The notes under the pieces are model-generated. The model did no database searches. It saw nothing but the letters and a program-made list of their open reading frames with translations, and was not told the origin of the DNA. Below are positions 45,170 through 55,535 of a DNA stretch of 64,000 bases, in pieces. Source of the DNA: Flavobacterium sp. KACC 22761 (GTDB lineage Bacteria; Bacteroidota; Bacteroidia; Flavobacteriales; Flavobacteriaceae); the NCBI RefSeq assembly GCF_034058155.1, contig NZ_CP139148.1, positions 4,836,001 through 4,900,000 of the forward strand, read 5' to 3'. A program made the translations under genes and the position numbers. Numbering within the stretch: the stretch's first letter is position 1; every line of letters begins with the position of its first letter.

Positions 45170-47236
45170 TCATATTAATTTCTTCAATCCAGCGTAAACC
45201 GCCAACTCAACATCGGCAAAATCTTTTGTATTACAATCCTCAATTAATTTTTTCAAATCTTCTGCTTTTAAAGCCGATTTATTGTCAAGAGCTAATAAAA
45301 CTTGCTCTGACGCGTCGCTCAATCTTTTTGCCAAAGGAAGAATTGGTTGAACTAATGGCGCATTTGCACTTAGTTCATTTAACCCTTTGTTTAAAGCAAT
45401 CCACTTGGTCAAAAATGCGGTCACTTTTGCTTTGTTTTCTGGGGTTTTATTTGCTGCATATTGTGTTGCCACTTCATTAAAACTAATTGCATCTTTAGCG
45501 TCGGCGGTACATGCATCTGCAAAAAGTGTCAATGGAGAATACATTTGATATTCTGTCCCGCCCTTGTTTCTTGTATATCCTTTTAAAGGCTCGCAAACAT
45601 TTGAGAATTCATTCAAAATACTGACATCTTGATTGTTTGCAATATTTCTTAAGATTACTCCTTTATTACGAATGTGCGTCAATCCAATTTCCTCCAATCT
45701 GAACGAAACGACATCAAGACGTTTGCGCATATTTGATACATCGGTAATATCTTCTGCAGACCAAAGTCTTTCTGCAATTGCGGCAGTTCTTGGCCAAACT
45801 CTTGAGTCAATTGTTTCAGGAGTTACAAGTTCTGTCCACATGGTCGCTTCACCTCCTAAGATTTTTGCTTTTTCTTCCGTTGTTAAATTAGCTCCTTTTG
45901 GCATTGGATCATTCAAATAATGACTTTCAACAGGATACATCAAGTCGATATAATATCCGTTTGACAATACTGTTTTATATCCTTTTTTAACTGCATCAAT
46001 TAAAGATTGTCCAGCAGCCATTCCTTCGTTTGCACCTCTCCAAGAATGCACAATTGCATCTTTTGAAAGATCTTTTGTCATAATTTCTTCCCAACCCATT
46101 AATTGTTTTCCATGTTTTTTAAGCATTGGAGCCAATTGCATGGTAAAATACGTCTGCAATTCGTGGTTTGTTTTTAAATTATGTTTCTTTTTAAACTCTT
46201 GAATTTTTGGGTTTGCATCCCAGTCTTTTCCTTCATTCTCATCTCCCCCAATATGAAAATAAGCGCCTGGGAATAATGGGCAAACCTCATCAAAAATTTC
46301 ACTTAACAATTGATATGTTTTTGGATTTGAAGGATCTAATGTTGGCGAAAAAATACCCGCATTTCTTTCAATTCCATAGGTAGAAATTGCTGTACCTTGA
46401 ATATTTTTTTCGGAAGTTCCACCGGTCACCGTAATTACTTTGCTTCCAATTTCTGGATAAGCAGTAAGTATTGACGAACCATGACCCGGAACATCTATTT
46501 CTGGAACAATTAAAATACCGCGCTCATCAGCATATTTTACGATATTTCTAATTTCCTCTTGTGTATAATACAATCCATCTGATGCTTTTTCGATCAGTTT
46601 TGGATGTTTTTTCATTTCAATTCTCCATCCTTGATCATCGACCAAATGCCAGTGGAAAACATTCATTTTCATTGCTGCAAGTCCATCAATATTTCTTTTG
46701 ATGACATCAATTGGCTGAAAATGTCTTGAAGCATCAATCATTAATCCTCTCCAAGTAAAACGAGGAAAATCAGAAATCTGTGAATTCGGAAAATAAAATG
46801 ATGTATTGTTATTCTGCAACATTTGCAATAAGGTTTCAAGCCCGTGTAAAGCTCCTAAATCACTTGTTGCGTTTATTGTGATCTTGTTTTGTTTGATATC
46901 TAAATGATAGCTTTCGTCTTCATACAAACCAATTTTTCCGCTTTTAGCACAATTGATCTGTAGCTCTGCTGACGGAACCTCATTTAATTTTGTAATAAAA
47001 CCTTGAGAGAAAAACATACCAGTCCGTCCATCTAAACGACGCAAAAAACGAGTAACTCCTCCAAAAATTCTTGGATTCGGGTTTCCAGTAATATTCACTT
47101 TAAAGTTTTTATTTAAAGCAAAATTGCCATCATTTAAAACAACACTTTGAGGCCAAGGCATTAAATTAAGTTGCTCTTTTTGAATTTGAGCACTAGACGT
47201 TAAGCCCGCAAATAGTAAGACTAATAAATATTTCAT
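45170..47236 (-). CDS. Beta-N-acetylhexosaminidase (GH20)
   Basis: An exported enzyme of 688 residues that removes terminal GlcNAc from chito-oligosaccharides or glycans. A signal peptide is present from the ATG at 47234-47236 (MKYLLVLLFAGLTSSAQ); the upstream extension is not used. The N-terminal GH20b domain has LNLMPWPQSV. The catalytic barrel shows RGLMIDASRHFQPIDVIKR, WHLVDDQGWRIEMKKHP and the Asp-Glu pair in FHIGGDENEGKDW. The C-terminal part is alpha-helical. It is the last gene of the GlcNAc locus, 139 bp from nagB. Confidence 0.94.
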   Translation of the reverse strand: MKYLLVLLFAGLTSSAQIQKEQLNLMPWPQSVVLNDGNFALNKNFKVNITGNPNPRIFGGVTRFLRRLDGRTGMFFSQGFITKLNEVPSAELQINCAKSGKIGLYEDESYHLDIKQNKITINATSDLGALHGLETLLQMLQNNNTSFYFPNSQISDFPRFTWRGLMIDASRHFQPIDVIKRNIDGLAAMKMNVFHWHLVDDQGWRIEMKKHPKLIEKASDGLYYTQEEIRNIVKYADERGILIVPEIDVPGHGSSILTAYPEIGSKVITVTGGTSEKNIQGTAISTYGIERNAGIFSPTLDPSNPKTYQLLSEIFDEVCPLFPGAYFHIGGDENEGKDWDANPKIQEFKKKHNLKTNHELQTYFTMQLAPMLKKHGKQLMGWEEIMTKDLSKDAIVHSWRGANEGMAAGQSLIDAVKKGYKTVLSNGYYIDLMYPVESHYLNDPMPKGANLTTEEKAKILGGEATMWTELVTPETIDSRVWPRTAAIAERLWSAEDITDVSNMRKRLDVVSFRLEEIGLTHIRNKGVILRNIANNQDVSILNEFSNVCEPLKGYTRNKGGTEYQMYSPLTLFADACTADAKDAISFNEVATQYAANKTPENKAKVTAFLTKWIALNKGLNELSANAPLVQPILPLAKRLSDASEQVLLALDNKSALKAEDLKKLIEDCNTKDFADVELAVYAGLKKLI

Positions 47237-47374
47237 TTTGTTTTTTTTGAAAAATGTTATCGCTAGGATAACCATAAATTGATAAAAAAAAACAAAACTC
47301 AGAGTGATTTCTATTGAACCTCACAAATCGCTATAAAATCATTCTGAATTCTGTAATTGATTTGGTTTTCGAAT

Positions 47375-49312
47375 CTAATAATCAAAGCGTTTAAAAGCCT
47401 CGATTGCTTCATATTCTGCCAAACCTAGTTCATCATATAGGATTGCTGTATTTTTATTTCGGTCTTCTGCTCTAACCCAGAATTCGCGAGAATCATTTCC
47501 TTGAAACATAACTCGGTCTTTTTGAGACTGGTGGTATAAAATCGCATGACGTTTTAACAATACTTCAGAAGGACTCAACGGAACTGCCATGTCAATTTCA
47601 TGAATATCCCATTCGTGCCAAGCTCCTCTGTAAAGCCACAACCAACAATCATCCATATATTTTTCAGACTTTAATGCGGCCATTGCTGCAAAAATTGCAT
47701 TCAAGCAAACCTCATGTGTTCCATGCGGATCAGCAAGATCTCCAGCTGCAAATACTTGGTGCGGTTTTATTTTGGCAATAATATTTTTTACAATATCAAT
47801 ATCTACTTGACCAAGCGGATTTTTTTTAACCTGCCCAGTTTCATAAAAAGGAAGATCTAAGAAATGCGTATTTTCATCTTTTAAACCAATATATCTCGTT
47901 GCTCCATAAGATTCTCTTCTTCTAATAAGTCCTTTTAATTTTCGAACTTCAAGAGAGTCTATTTGGTTTTCCGATTTATTGTTTAGAAAATCAATTACTG
48001 CTTTGAAATTGATATCTGATTTGCCTTCTCCAACAAAATCACTAGCAACTTCAGCAAATTTTAACGCTTCATCATCTGTAACAGCTATATTTCCAGAAGT
48101 TTGATAAACAACATGAACATCGTGACCTTGTTTTATCAATTTTGAAAAAGTTCCGCCCATTGAAATCACATCATCATCTGGATGCGGACTGAAAAGAATA
48201 ACTCTTTTTTTGGCTGGATTTGCTCTTTCCGGACGATGTGAATCATCTGTATTTGGTTTTCCTCCAGGCCATCCTGTAATGGTGTGCTGCAATACATTGA
48301 ACATATTGATATTCAAATCGTAAGCAGAACCTTCTTGTGCCAAAAGATCAGACATTCCGTTGTTATTGTAATCACGGTCTGTCAATTTCAATATCGACTG
48401 TTTTGTTTTTTGGCACAACCAAACAATCGCTTTACTTTTTAACTCTTGTGTCCAAATACATTCACCAACAAGCCAAGGCGTTTTAAAACGAGTCAATTCT
48501 GATGCTGCTGACTGATCTAAGACAAAGGTCGCGTTTGGATGATTCTGCAAAAATGTAGCAGGAACTTCTGAACTAATATCACCTTGAACAGTTCTTTTAA
48601 TAATATCAGCCTTGTTTTGTCCCCACGCCATCAATACAATACGTTTTGATCTCATAATAGTTGAAACTCCCATCGTTATTGCACGTTTTGGAACGTTGTC
48701 TATACCATTAAAATCTGACGATGCATCGACTCTTGTAATATGGTCCAAAGTAATAATTCTTGTCCCAGAATTAACGTGTGAACCTGGTTCGTTAAAACCA
48801 ACGTGGCCAGTTCGTCCAATTCCCAATAATTGAAAATCAAGACCTCCTGCCTGTTTAATATTCATTTCATAATCAATACAGTATTGATTCAATTCATCAA
48901 TTGCAACTGTACCATCGGGAATATTAACATTTTCAGGTTTAATATCAATATGATTAAAAAGATGCTGATGCATGAAATAATGGTAGCTCTGATTGTTTTC
49001 TTTTGACATTGGATAATACTCATCCAAGTTAAAAGTGATCACATTGTTAAAGCTTAATCCTTCTTCTCTGTGCATTCTCACTAGTTCCTCATATACTTTT
49101 ATAGGAGAAGAACCTGTTGCCAGACCAAGTACACAAGATTTATTTTTTTCTTGCTTAGATCTGATTAACTGAGCGATTTCCTGCGCTACAATTACTGATG
49201 CTTCGGCAGAGCTTTTGAAGATTTCGTTGTGAATTTTCTCAAATCTAGTTTCTTCAAATTTACCGGCGCTTTTATAACTGATATCAGGTTTTATTTCTAA
49301 AGCACTTTTCAT
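47375..49312 (-). CDS. nagB: NagB-like glucosamine-6-phosphate deaminase fused to a PIG-L deacetylase domain
   Basis: A 645-residue two-domain protein. The N-terminal NagB-like isomerase (about 20-300) has GLATGSSPIKVYEELV, FNLDEYY (Asp97, the equivalent of E. coli Asp72) and LLGIGRTGHVGFNEPGS. His170 and Glu175 match E. coli His143 and Glu148, but the usual Asp141 is Thr168. The C-terminal domain (about 365-560) is LmbE/PIG-L-like with the zinc motif FSPHPDDDVISMGG (His377, Asp380) and DPHGTHEV. The fusion is known in Bacteroidota; it may link de-N-acetylation and deamination. It follows susD after a hairpin. Confidence 0.92.
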   Translation of the reverse strand: MKSALEIKPDISYKSAGKFEETRFEKIHNEIFKSSAEASVIVAQEIAQLIRSKQEKNKSCVLGLATGSSPIKVYEELVRMHREEGLSFNNVITFNLDEYYPMSKENNQSYHYFMHQHLFNHIDIKPENVNIPDGTVAIDELNQYCIDYEMNIKQAGGLDFQLLGIGRTGHVGFNEPGSHVNSGTRIITLDHITRVDASSDFNGIDNVPKRAITMGVSTIMRSKRIVLMAWGQNKADIIKRTVQGDISSEVPATFLQNHPNATFVLDQSAASELTRFKTPWLVGECIWTQELKSKAIVWLCQKTKQSILKLTDRDYNNNGMSDLLAQEGSAYDLNINMFNVLQHTITGWPGGKPNTDDSHRPERANPAKKRVILFSPHPDDDVISMGGTFSKLIKQGHDVHVVYQTSGNIAVTDDEALKFAEVASDFVGEGKSDINFKAVIDFLNNKSENQIDSLEVRKLKGLIRRRESYGATRYIGLKDENTHFLDLPFYETGQVKKNPLGQVDIDIVKNIIAKIKPHQVFAAGDLADPHGTHEVCLNAIFAAMAALKSEKYMDDCWLWLYRGAWHEWDIHEIDMAVPLSPSEVLLKRHAILYHQSQKDRVMFQGNDSREFWVRAEDRNKNTAILYDELGLAEYEAIEAFKRFDY

Positions 49313-49350
49313 TTTTTTTCTTTTTTTGGTATGTACAATTTTGGCTTTTT

Positions 49351-49388
49351 AAAGTGGTATAAGTAACTCTCATTACTTATACCACTTT
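49351..49388. terminator. Hairpin between susD and nagB
   Basis: A perfect 16-bp stem (49351-49366 with 49373-49388) with AAAGTGGTATAAGTAA and a 6-nt loop, between the susD stop and the nagB ATG. On the minus strand no U-run follows, so partial termination or mRNA protection of susCD is more likely than full termination. Confidence 0.6.
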
Positions 49389-49431
49389 TCATTACTAACC
49401 AAACTTAAATTCTTTTAACCTTAAAATTTTC

Positions 49432-51012
49432 TTAGAAATTAGGACCTGTAGTATCCCACCAAACTCTTGTTCCTCCATTATCTGGTCCTCCTAATTTTGC
49501 AACTCCTGAAGCAACACCGCCAGCGTTAGCTGCTTTCTCAGATGTAACATAATTAATTCTTCGAACACCAAATTGAGTAGTAATTGTTCCTCCACTGTAA
49601 TTTTTAAGTACTGGGAAAAGTTTAGGATAACCTGTTCTTCTGTAATCAGACCAAGCTTCTTGTCCTTCTGGGAAACCAGCAATCCATTTTTGAGTAATGA
49701 TTTTTTGTAGCTTAACTTCATTTGTTGCTGCAGCATCCCAAGCAACTGTAACATTATTTACAGCAGCTGAATTATTTTCTGGGAAATTAGGATCTACGTA
49801 AGCAATAGCAGTTTTTGTATTATCTGCAGTATAAGCCGCTGCTCCTGAAGCTCCTCTTTGATCAAATGAAGCTTTGATTCCTGCTTCATATAAAGCTTGA
49901 GCCGTTCCATTCATATTCCAACCTCTCAATGCTCCTTCTGCTCTTAAGAAATAAGCTTCAGCTGTAGTCATTAAAACAATTTCTTTAGATCTAACAACAG
50001 CACCTATTCCAGAAAAATCTTGGTGATCTCCTTTACCATTGATTGCAATACCTGTACGAACACCTTTGTATTGACCAGGAAATTGAGTTGAAGTATCAAA
50101 GTAAGTTGCAGTTCTAGGATCTTGGTAACCACCTAAAATAGATTCCATATCAGCTGACATACGAATATCTAACCAAGAACCACTAATTGTAGCAATTGGA
50201 TTTGTGTAAACTGGAGATACAATTTTAAATAAATCTGCATTTGTTGTAAATACTCCGAATTTTTGAGCTACTGCTTTTTCAGCTTGAGTTTTAGCCAAAG
50301 CTGGATTAACTTTAACAATACGCATTGCAAGTCTTAAACGCAAAGTGTTTGCAAATTTCACCCAAGCTTTATAATCTCCACCATAAGCAGATAAATCTGT
50401 TGATGTAAAAGTTGAAGCCTCACCAGCATCTACTCTTTTTGTTAATTCAGTAACAGCAAAATCTAATTCGCTAAACATTTGATTGTACACCTCTTCTTGA
50501 GAATCGTAAGGAATTGTAGTTTCAGGCGAACCAAATTTAGAATAGATAATTGGTCCCCAAGTATCCGTAACTCTGTGCATTCCTTCAACTTTCAAAATCA
50601 ATGAAAGTGCATAAAATTGATCGTATTTACCTTTTGATTTATTAGCGATATCATATGCATTAAACATTACATATTTATAAGCATAATCCCAGTTGAAAAC
50701 ATTCCAACCATCCACTAATGAATAAGTAGTATTGTTAATACCTCCGGCAAATCCTGTTGGGGTTGCCATATATCCAGACCAGATATCACAACTTAATCCT
50801 TGCTGTAATTGATAAACCCATTCTGGAGTCAATACTTGTATATTGTTGAACATTGGAGCGAAGCCTCCTTTAATGTTATTAAAATCTTGCTCTAACTCCT
50901 TTGGTGTAAAACCATTAGGATTAGTATTTATCTCTTCAAAATCACCTGTACAACCCACTGCGGTAAGTAATGAGATACAGATAGCTGCTTTTGCTATTTT
51001 ATTTAGTTTCAT
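49432..51012 (-). CDS. SusD/RagB-family nutrient-binding lipoprotein
   Basis: An outer-membrane surface lipoprotein of 526 residues. The signal and lipobox end in LLTAVGC (about Cys21), then TGDFEEINTNPNG. TPR-like helices and conserved signatures place it in the SusD-like-2 group: LRLRLAMRIVKVNPALA, PEGQEAWSDYRRTGYP near the C-terminus and VWWDTTGPNF at the end. It binds glycans at the cap of the SusC transporter encoded 11 bp upstream. With the GH20 and nagB genes nearby, GlcNAc-containing oligosaccharides are the likely ligand. Confidence 0.94.
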   Translation of the reverse strand: MKLNKIAKAAICISLLTAVGCTGDFEEINTNPNGFTPKELEQDFNNIKGGFAPMFNNIQVLTPEWVYQLQQGLSCDIWSGYMATPTGFAGGINNTTYSLVDGWNVFNWDYAYKYVMFNAYDIANKSKGKYDQFYALSLILKVEGMHRVTDTWGPIIYSKFGSPETTIPYDSQEEVYNQMFSELDFAVTELTKRVDAGEASTFTSTDLSAYGGDYKAWVKFANTLRLRLAMRIVKVNPALAKTQAEKAVAQKFGVFTTNADLFKIVSPVYTNPIATISGSWLDIRMSADMESILGGYQDPRTATYFDTSTQFPGQYKGVRTGIAINGKGDHQDFSGIGAVVRSKEIVLMTTAEAYFLRAEGALRGWNMNGTAQALYEAGIKASFDQRGASGAAAYTADNTKTAIAYVDPNFPENNSAAVNNVTVAWDAAATNEVKLQKIITQKWIAGFPEGQEAWSDYRRTGYPKLFPVLKNYSGGTITTQFGVRRINYVTSEKAANAGGVASGVAKLGGPDNGGTRVWWDTTGPNF

Positions 51013-51023
51013 TTTTTTTAAAT

Positions 51024-54000
51024 TTAGAAAGTTACATTTAAATTAAGACCGATACTTCTCGTAGATGGCAAGCCATAAATATCAACTCCTTGAAGACCTT
51101 GACCAGTACTTAATGCAATATTTGGATCAAAAGGAGCATCTTTGTAGATAAAGAATAAGTTTCTAGCAATTAATGAAATACTTGCAGTATTGATAAAAGG
51201 TAATGTTTTAGGGTTAAAGTTATATCCGATAGAAACCTCTCTAACACTTACGTTTGTTGCTGAATAAACATATTCACCTGTAATACCTGCTCTACCACCA
51301 ACTTGTGTATAGTAAGATTTAGCATCCATTGATGTAACTGCTGTTCCATCAGGTTTAACTGCATTAATTTTAACTCCACCTGCATTTCTAGCATCTCCAG
51401 AAGCTTTAGAAACTCCAAATGAATCATTTTGAGCTTCTGTCAAACTCATTACATCTCCACCAAAACGTCCGTCGATTAACACATTTGCGAAGAAAGGACC
51501 ATATTTGAATGAGTTAGAGAAACCTAACATGAAATCAGGGTTTGAATTTCCTACTTCTTCAAAATCAGTTTTTTGGAAAGTTCCATCATCATTTAATAAA
51601 ATTCTTCCTTGTGCATCTTTCTTGAAGTTAATACCTTCAATAACTCCATAAGGTCTTCCTTCGATTAAAGCATATCTATAGCTGTTTACTCCAGCCTCAG
51701 TCAAGTTAACTCTGTTTCCAATGTTATCAGGAAGCTCTTTAACTACGTTTTTATTGTGAGAATAGTTAATAGATGTATCCCAAGAAAATTTATCTCCTCT
51801 GATGATTCCAGCATTCAAAACAAGCTCTAAACCTTTATTTTGTATACTTCCTGCATTAAATCCGTAAAAGTCAACTCCTTCTTGATTTCCAACTGGCGCA
51901 ACAACTTGTAAGTATTGGTTTTTTGTTTCTGAGTTATAATATGAAACCTCAAAACCTAATCTGTTATTAAACATTCTCCATTCAGTACCAAACTCAAATT
52001 CTGATTTTAACTCAGGTTTCAAAGTCGTTCCATTTTTTGGTCCTGCGCTAGGTTTTGGATCTGTAAAACCTGGTCTGTAGTAATATGTAGGAGTTGAAAT
52101 GAAAGGATAAATATCATTACCAACTTGTGCATAAGTACCACGAACTTTACCAAAATTAATCCACTCTGGCATTGTAGCCATTTCACTGATAAGTGCAGTT
52201 ACACCCACAGATGGATAAAAATAGCTTGATGTTCCTGTATTTGCTAATGTAGATGACCAGTCGTTTCTTCCTGCAAGATCTAAGAATAACATATCTTTAT
52301 ATCCAAAAGTTGTAGCAGCAAAAACTGATTGTACTTCTCTTCTAGAATCGATTGTTTGGTAATTATTAGCATTGTTAACAAAATTAGCTAATGTGAACCA
52401 GTTAGCATAAGTTAATCCTGAACTAATTCCTGAATCTAAAATTGTTTTCTGGTTTGTCAATGTATTTGTAACACTTGTACCAATGTTTGCATTGAAACTG
52501 AAATCAGAACCGATTTTTGTATTAATTGTAGCGATTAAGTCAGCATAACGTTGTGTACTTAATGAATTCTCACTGATGTATCTACCATTAATATTTGACA
52601 GCGTACCTTGTGTTGTAGCAAATATTTTTTTATCGTATAAACTTGTAATTCTGTTATAGCTATAACGAGATGCTATTGTCAACCAGTTATTTGCTTTGTA
52701 TGATAAAGATAATGCTCCATTGAAATAATCATTTTTGTCTTCAGATTTATTTCTGTTGATTGCCCAATATGGATTTTGCATAATATCTCTATTTGTCATC
52801 CAATTTTGCGCCATTAAATTTCTTGTTGGATCAAAAACTTCGTAGTTTTCTTTATATTCATTAAAGTCATTTCCTCTTGGCATTAAATAAACACCAGTAA
52901 GCGGGTTGAAGTAAAAACCATTTACAGGTTTGTTAGCAATAGTTTGCGAAGTATAATTTGCATTTGCTGCAAAAGTTAATTTGTCGTTTAAGAATTTAGC
53001 AGTTTGGCGAATACCAAAGTTGTTTTTCTTTAAACTGTTTCCAGGAATAACACCTGTTGCAGATGTATTTGCATAAGAAAACCCTGTTGAAGAACGCTCA
53101 GATCCAATAGAATAACCAACTGAAGTAATTTGAGTTGTTCCTGTACTAAAGAAATCTTTTACATAGTCGCTTGATTTTTGTTTAGCTCCCCATGATTCAT
53201 CAGCACCTGCTGCAGCAATATAATCACTTTGAAATTTAGGCAAATAAGCTGCAGTTTCGAAAGTAGTTACAGATGAAGCTGAAATGTTAGCTTTACCTTC
53301 TTTAGCTTTTTTAGAAGAAAGCAAAATAACACCATTTGCACCTTGAGAACCATACAATACAGATGCAGCAGCACCTTTAAGAACCGTCATTCCTTCGTAA
53401 TCATCTGGATTTACAAGAGATACAACATCTCCTCCATCACGGTTACCTCCAGATAAACTACCAAAAGTATCGTTTGGCTGACCTGAACCTGAATTTAACA
53501 TTGGGATACCATCAATAACGTATAAAGGCTGGCTGTTTGAAACAGATGAGTTACCACGAATAAGAACTTTTGTAGAACCTCCAGTACCTCCTGAACTTTT
53601 TGTTACAGCAACACCGGCAATTTTACCAGCAATTGTATTGATAACGTTAGCATCTTTTACACGTACTAACTCATCTCCTTTAAGTTCCTGAGCCGCATAA
53701 GTCAATGATTTTCTAGTTTTCTTAATACCTAAAGAAGTTACCACAACTTCACTTAAAGCATTTGAAGCTCCACTAACCATTTTTACGTTAATAGTAGTAG
53801 CATCACCAACTACTATACTTTGTGTTTCAAGACCTACATAGCTAAAAACTAATGTTTGTCCTTTTTGTGCTTCGATTGTGTACAATCCATCAAAATCGGT
53901 AGTAGCTCCCTTTTGACTTCCTTGTATTAAAACAGAAGCCCCTGGCAACGGCATTCCGTCAGAACCTGTAATCACACCTTTAACATTTTTTACCTGAGCA

Positions 54001-54053
54001 AGCGAAACTTGCGCCGTAAAAACAATCATAAAGATTAAGAAAATTTTTTTCAT
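51024..54053 (-). CDS. SusC/RagA-family TonB-linked outer membrane transporter
   Basis: A 1009-residue outer membrane channel with a signal peptide ending near VSLAQ. A carboxypeptidase-regulatory-like domain comes first ([20 protein letters not shown]), then the plug with the SusC signature ([10 protein letters not shown]) and a long C-terminal barrel ending in LNLNVTF. The TonB box-like stretch is SEVVVTSLG. It forms a complex with the SusD-like lipoprotein encoded right after it. It is divergent from the LytS/LytTR genes, with a 429-bp regulatory gap between. Confidence 0.95.
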   Translation of the reverse strand: MKKIFLIFMIVFTAQVSLAQVKNVKGVITGSDGMPLPGASVLIQGSQKGATTDFDGLYTIEAQKGQTLVFSYVGLETQSIVVGDATTINVKMVSGASNALSEVVVTSLGIKKTRKSLTYAAQELKGDELVRVKDANVINTIAGKIAGVAVTKSSGGTGGSTKVLIRGNSSVSNSQPLYVIDGIPMLNSGSGQPNDTFGSLSGGNRDGGDVVSLVNPDDYEGMTVLKGAAASVLYGSQGANGVILLSSKKAKEGKANISASSVTTFETAAYLPKFQSDYIAAAGADESWGAKQKSSDYVKDFFSTGTTQITSVGYSIGSERSSTGFSYANTSATGVIPGNSLKKNNFGIRQTAKFLNDKLTFAANANYTSQTIANKPVNGFYFNPLTGVYLMPRGNDFNEYKENYEVFDPTRNLMAQNWMTNRDIMQNPYWAINRNKSEDKNDYFNGALSLSYKANNWLTIASRYSYNRITSLYDKKIFATTQGTLSNINGRYISENSLSTQRYADLIATINTKIGSDFSFNANIGTSVTNTLTNQKTILDSGISSGLTYANWFTLANFVNNANNYQTIDSRREVQSVFAATTFGYKDMLFLDLAGRNDWSSTLANTGTSSYFYPSVGVTALISEMATMPEWINFGKVRGTYAQVGNDIYPFISTPTYYYRPGFTDPKPSAGPKNGTTLKPELKSEFEFGTEWRMFNNRLGFEVSYYNSETKNQYLQVVAPVGNQEGVDFYGFNAGSIQNKGLELVLNAGIIRGDKFSWDTSINYSHNKNVVKELPDNIGNRVNLTEAGVNSYRYALIEGRPYGVIEGINFKKDAQGRILLNDDGTFQKTDFEEVGNSNPDFMLGFSNSFKYGPFFANVLIDGRFGGDVMSLTEAQNDSFGVSKASGDARNAGGVKINAVKPDGTAVTSMDAKSYYTQVGGRAGITGEYVYSATNVSVREVSIGYNFNPKTLPFINTASISLIARNLFFIYKDAPFDPNIALSTGQGLQGVDIYGLPSTRSIGLNLNVTF

Positions 54054-54482
54054 GTTTATTTATTTTGTTAGTTATGACGTAAAATTATTCTTAAGGTATT
54101 GTTAAAAAAAATAAATTATACAAACAACATCCTTTTTTAAACGAACGACATAAAACAATCAATAATGCGTTTTCCGAAAACGTTTTCATATAAATTAAAA
54201 TCATCATTTTCATTAAAACGTAACGTATTTAACAACAAAAAAACCATTTAACTAAGAAACTTAAATAATCACAAGTAACTTATAATCCGAGTATTAACAA
54301 AAAAAAATTACCAAGCAAAGCCTGCACTATTTACAATTTATGCTTTACGAAATCGTTCTTTAGAATAAAATATGCACCATTTTACTTTTTTGTGCTTTTT
54401 TTTATCAAAAGAATTGCGTTTTACCCAGTAATTGTTTAAAGTTGCACAATATTTAAATAAATATTAAACAATAGAAAATAAA
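54054..54482. other. 429-bp regulatory gap between susC and lytS
   Basis: No gene seen. Very A/T-rich. The main visible structures are the overlapping palindromes at 54168-54187 (see that entry) and ACGTAACGT near 54219. No convincing TAnnTTTG box was seen on either strand. Confidence 0.5.
54168..54187. promoter_or_regulatory. Candidate operator palindrome upstream of susC
   Basis: CGTTTTCCGAAAACG (54168-54182) and GAAAACGTTTTC (54176-54187) are overlapping palindromes. The second is a perfect 12-mer with a central CG, as in operators bound by LacI/GalR-type proteins. It lies about 115-134 bp upstream of the susC ATG and 295 bp before lytS. Confidence 0.45.
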
Positions 54483-55535
54483 TTGAAAGAAATTCAAAAA
54501 TTAAAGTTCAATATCAAGATTCAAAATCACATCTGGTTTTGGAGCATTTATTTTACTTTAAATTTTTTAAGATGGGGAGCGTACTTTAATGATTACCCTT
54601 ATGCTTTCAAATCAAATTCGATTGAGTTTGCATTAGTTATTCCATTAGTATATTTCAATCTGTTTGTTTTGGTACCCCGATTTGTATTAAAACAAAAATA
54701 CATCCTATATACGCTTTTGCTTCTGCTCAGTTTATTTGTAATGTATTTGTGCAAAACTGCCCTTACCTATTATATAATATCCGAAAATATATGGCCCGAA
54801 GCCAATCGAGAATATCATCCGTTTGAACTCAACCACATTGTAGCAGTTTGTATTGGAGAATTATACGTTCTGGCAATGGCATCATCTGTATATCTGACTT
54901 TAACCTGGCTCCGTGAACGTGAACGAAACAGATCCTTAAGAGAAAATCAATTCAAGATCAAATTAAAATACCTTGAAAATCAAATACAACCGCATTTTTT
55001 CTTCAATACCTTGAATAATCTATATGCATTATCTCTAGAATCTTCAGATAAGGTTCCAGATGTTATACTAAAATTATCCAATTTGATGGAATATGTTTTA
55101 TATGATGTAAAAGGAACCAAGTTTGTTCCATTAATTAAAGAAATTGATTACATCCAGAATTACATCGAAATCGAAAAACTCCGATTTGAAAATGTTGAAG
55201 TCACTATAAATCTAGAATCTAATATTGAAGATGTTGTGGTACCTCCGCTAATTTTCATATCATTGGTAGAAAACGCTTTTAAACATGGCGGTCTAAACAA
55301 TCCAAACCTTAAAATCAAAATCAATTGTAAAGTTATCGACAATAAATTGTTAGATTTTGAAATCCTAAATAATTTTGTAATTTCACAAAATCTTAATCTA
55401 AAAGGAGGAATTGGATTAATCAATACAAAAAAGAGATTGAAGTTAATTTACAAGAATAATTTTAGCTTAAAACAGGCCACAAAACTGAATTACTATATAA
55501 TCCGTTTGCAAATACCTATTCGTAATGAAGATTAA
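54483..55535 (+). CDS. LytS-like sensor histidine kinase
   Basis: A membrane kinase of 350 residues. Four hydrophobic segments occupy about residues 15-140. The His_kinase domain has the phosphoacceptor in LENQIQPHFFFNTLNNL (His171), and the ATPase lobe has VENAFKHGG and GGIGLINTKKRL. The start is TTG at 54483; no in-frame ATG exists before the conserved region. The stop overlaps the response regulator start by 11 bp, so coupling is likely. It would control the adjacent sugar genes. Confidence 0.9.
   Translation: MKEIQKLKFNIKIQNHIWFWSIYFTLNFLRWGAYFNDYPYAFKSNSIEFALVIPLVYFNLFVLVPRFVLKQKYILYTLLLLLSLFVMYLCKTALTYYIISENIWPEANREYHPFELNHIVAVCIGELYVLAMASSVYLTLTWLRERERNRSLRENQFKIKLKYLENQIQPHFFFNTLNNLYALSLESSDKVPDVILKLSNLMEYVLYDVKGTKFVPLIKEIDYIQNYIEIEKLRFENVEVTINLESNIEDVVVPPLIFISLVENAFKHGGLNNPNLKIKINCKVIDNKLLDFEILNNFVISQNLNLKGGIGLINTKKRLKLIYKNNFSLKQATKLNYYIIRLQIPIRNED

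Noticed and set aside
47237..47275. Upstream extension of the GH20 gene
   Set aside because: The later ATG (47234-47236) begins a clean signal peptide, which the extension would spoil.
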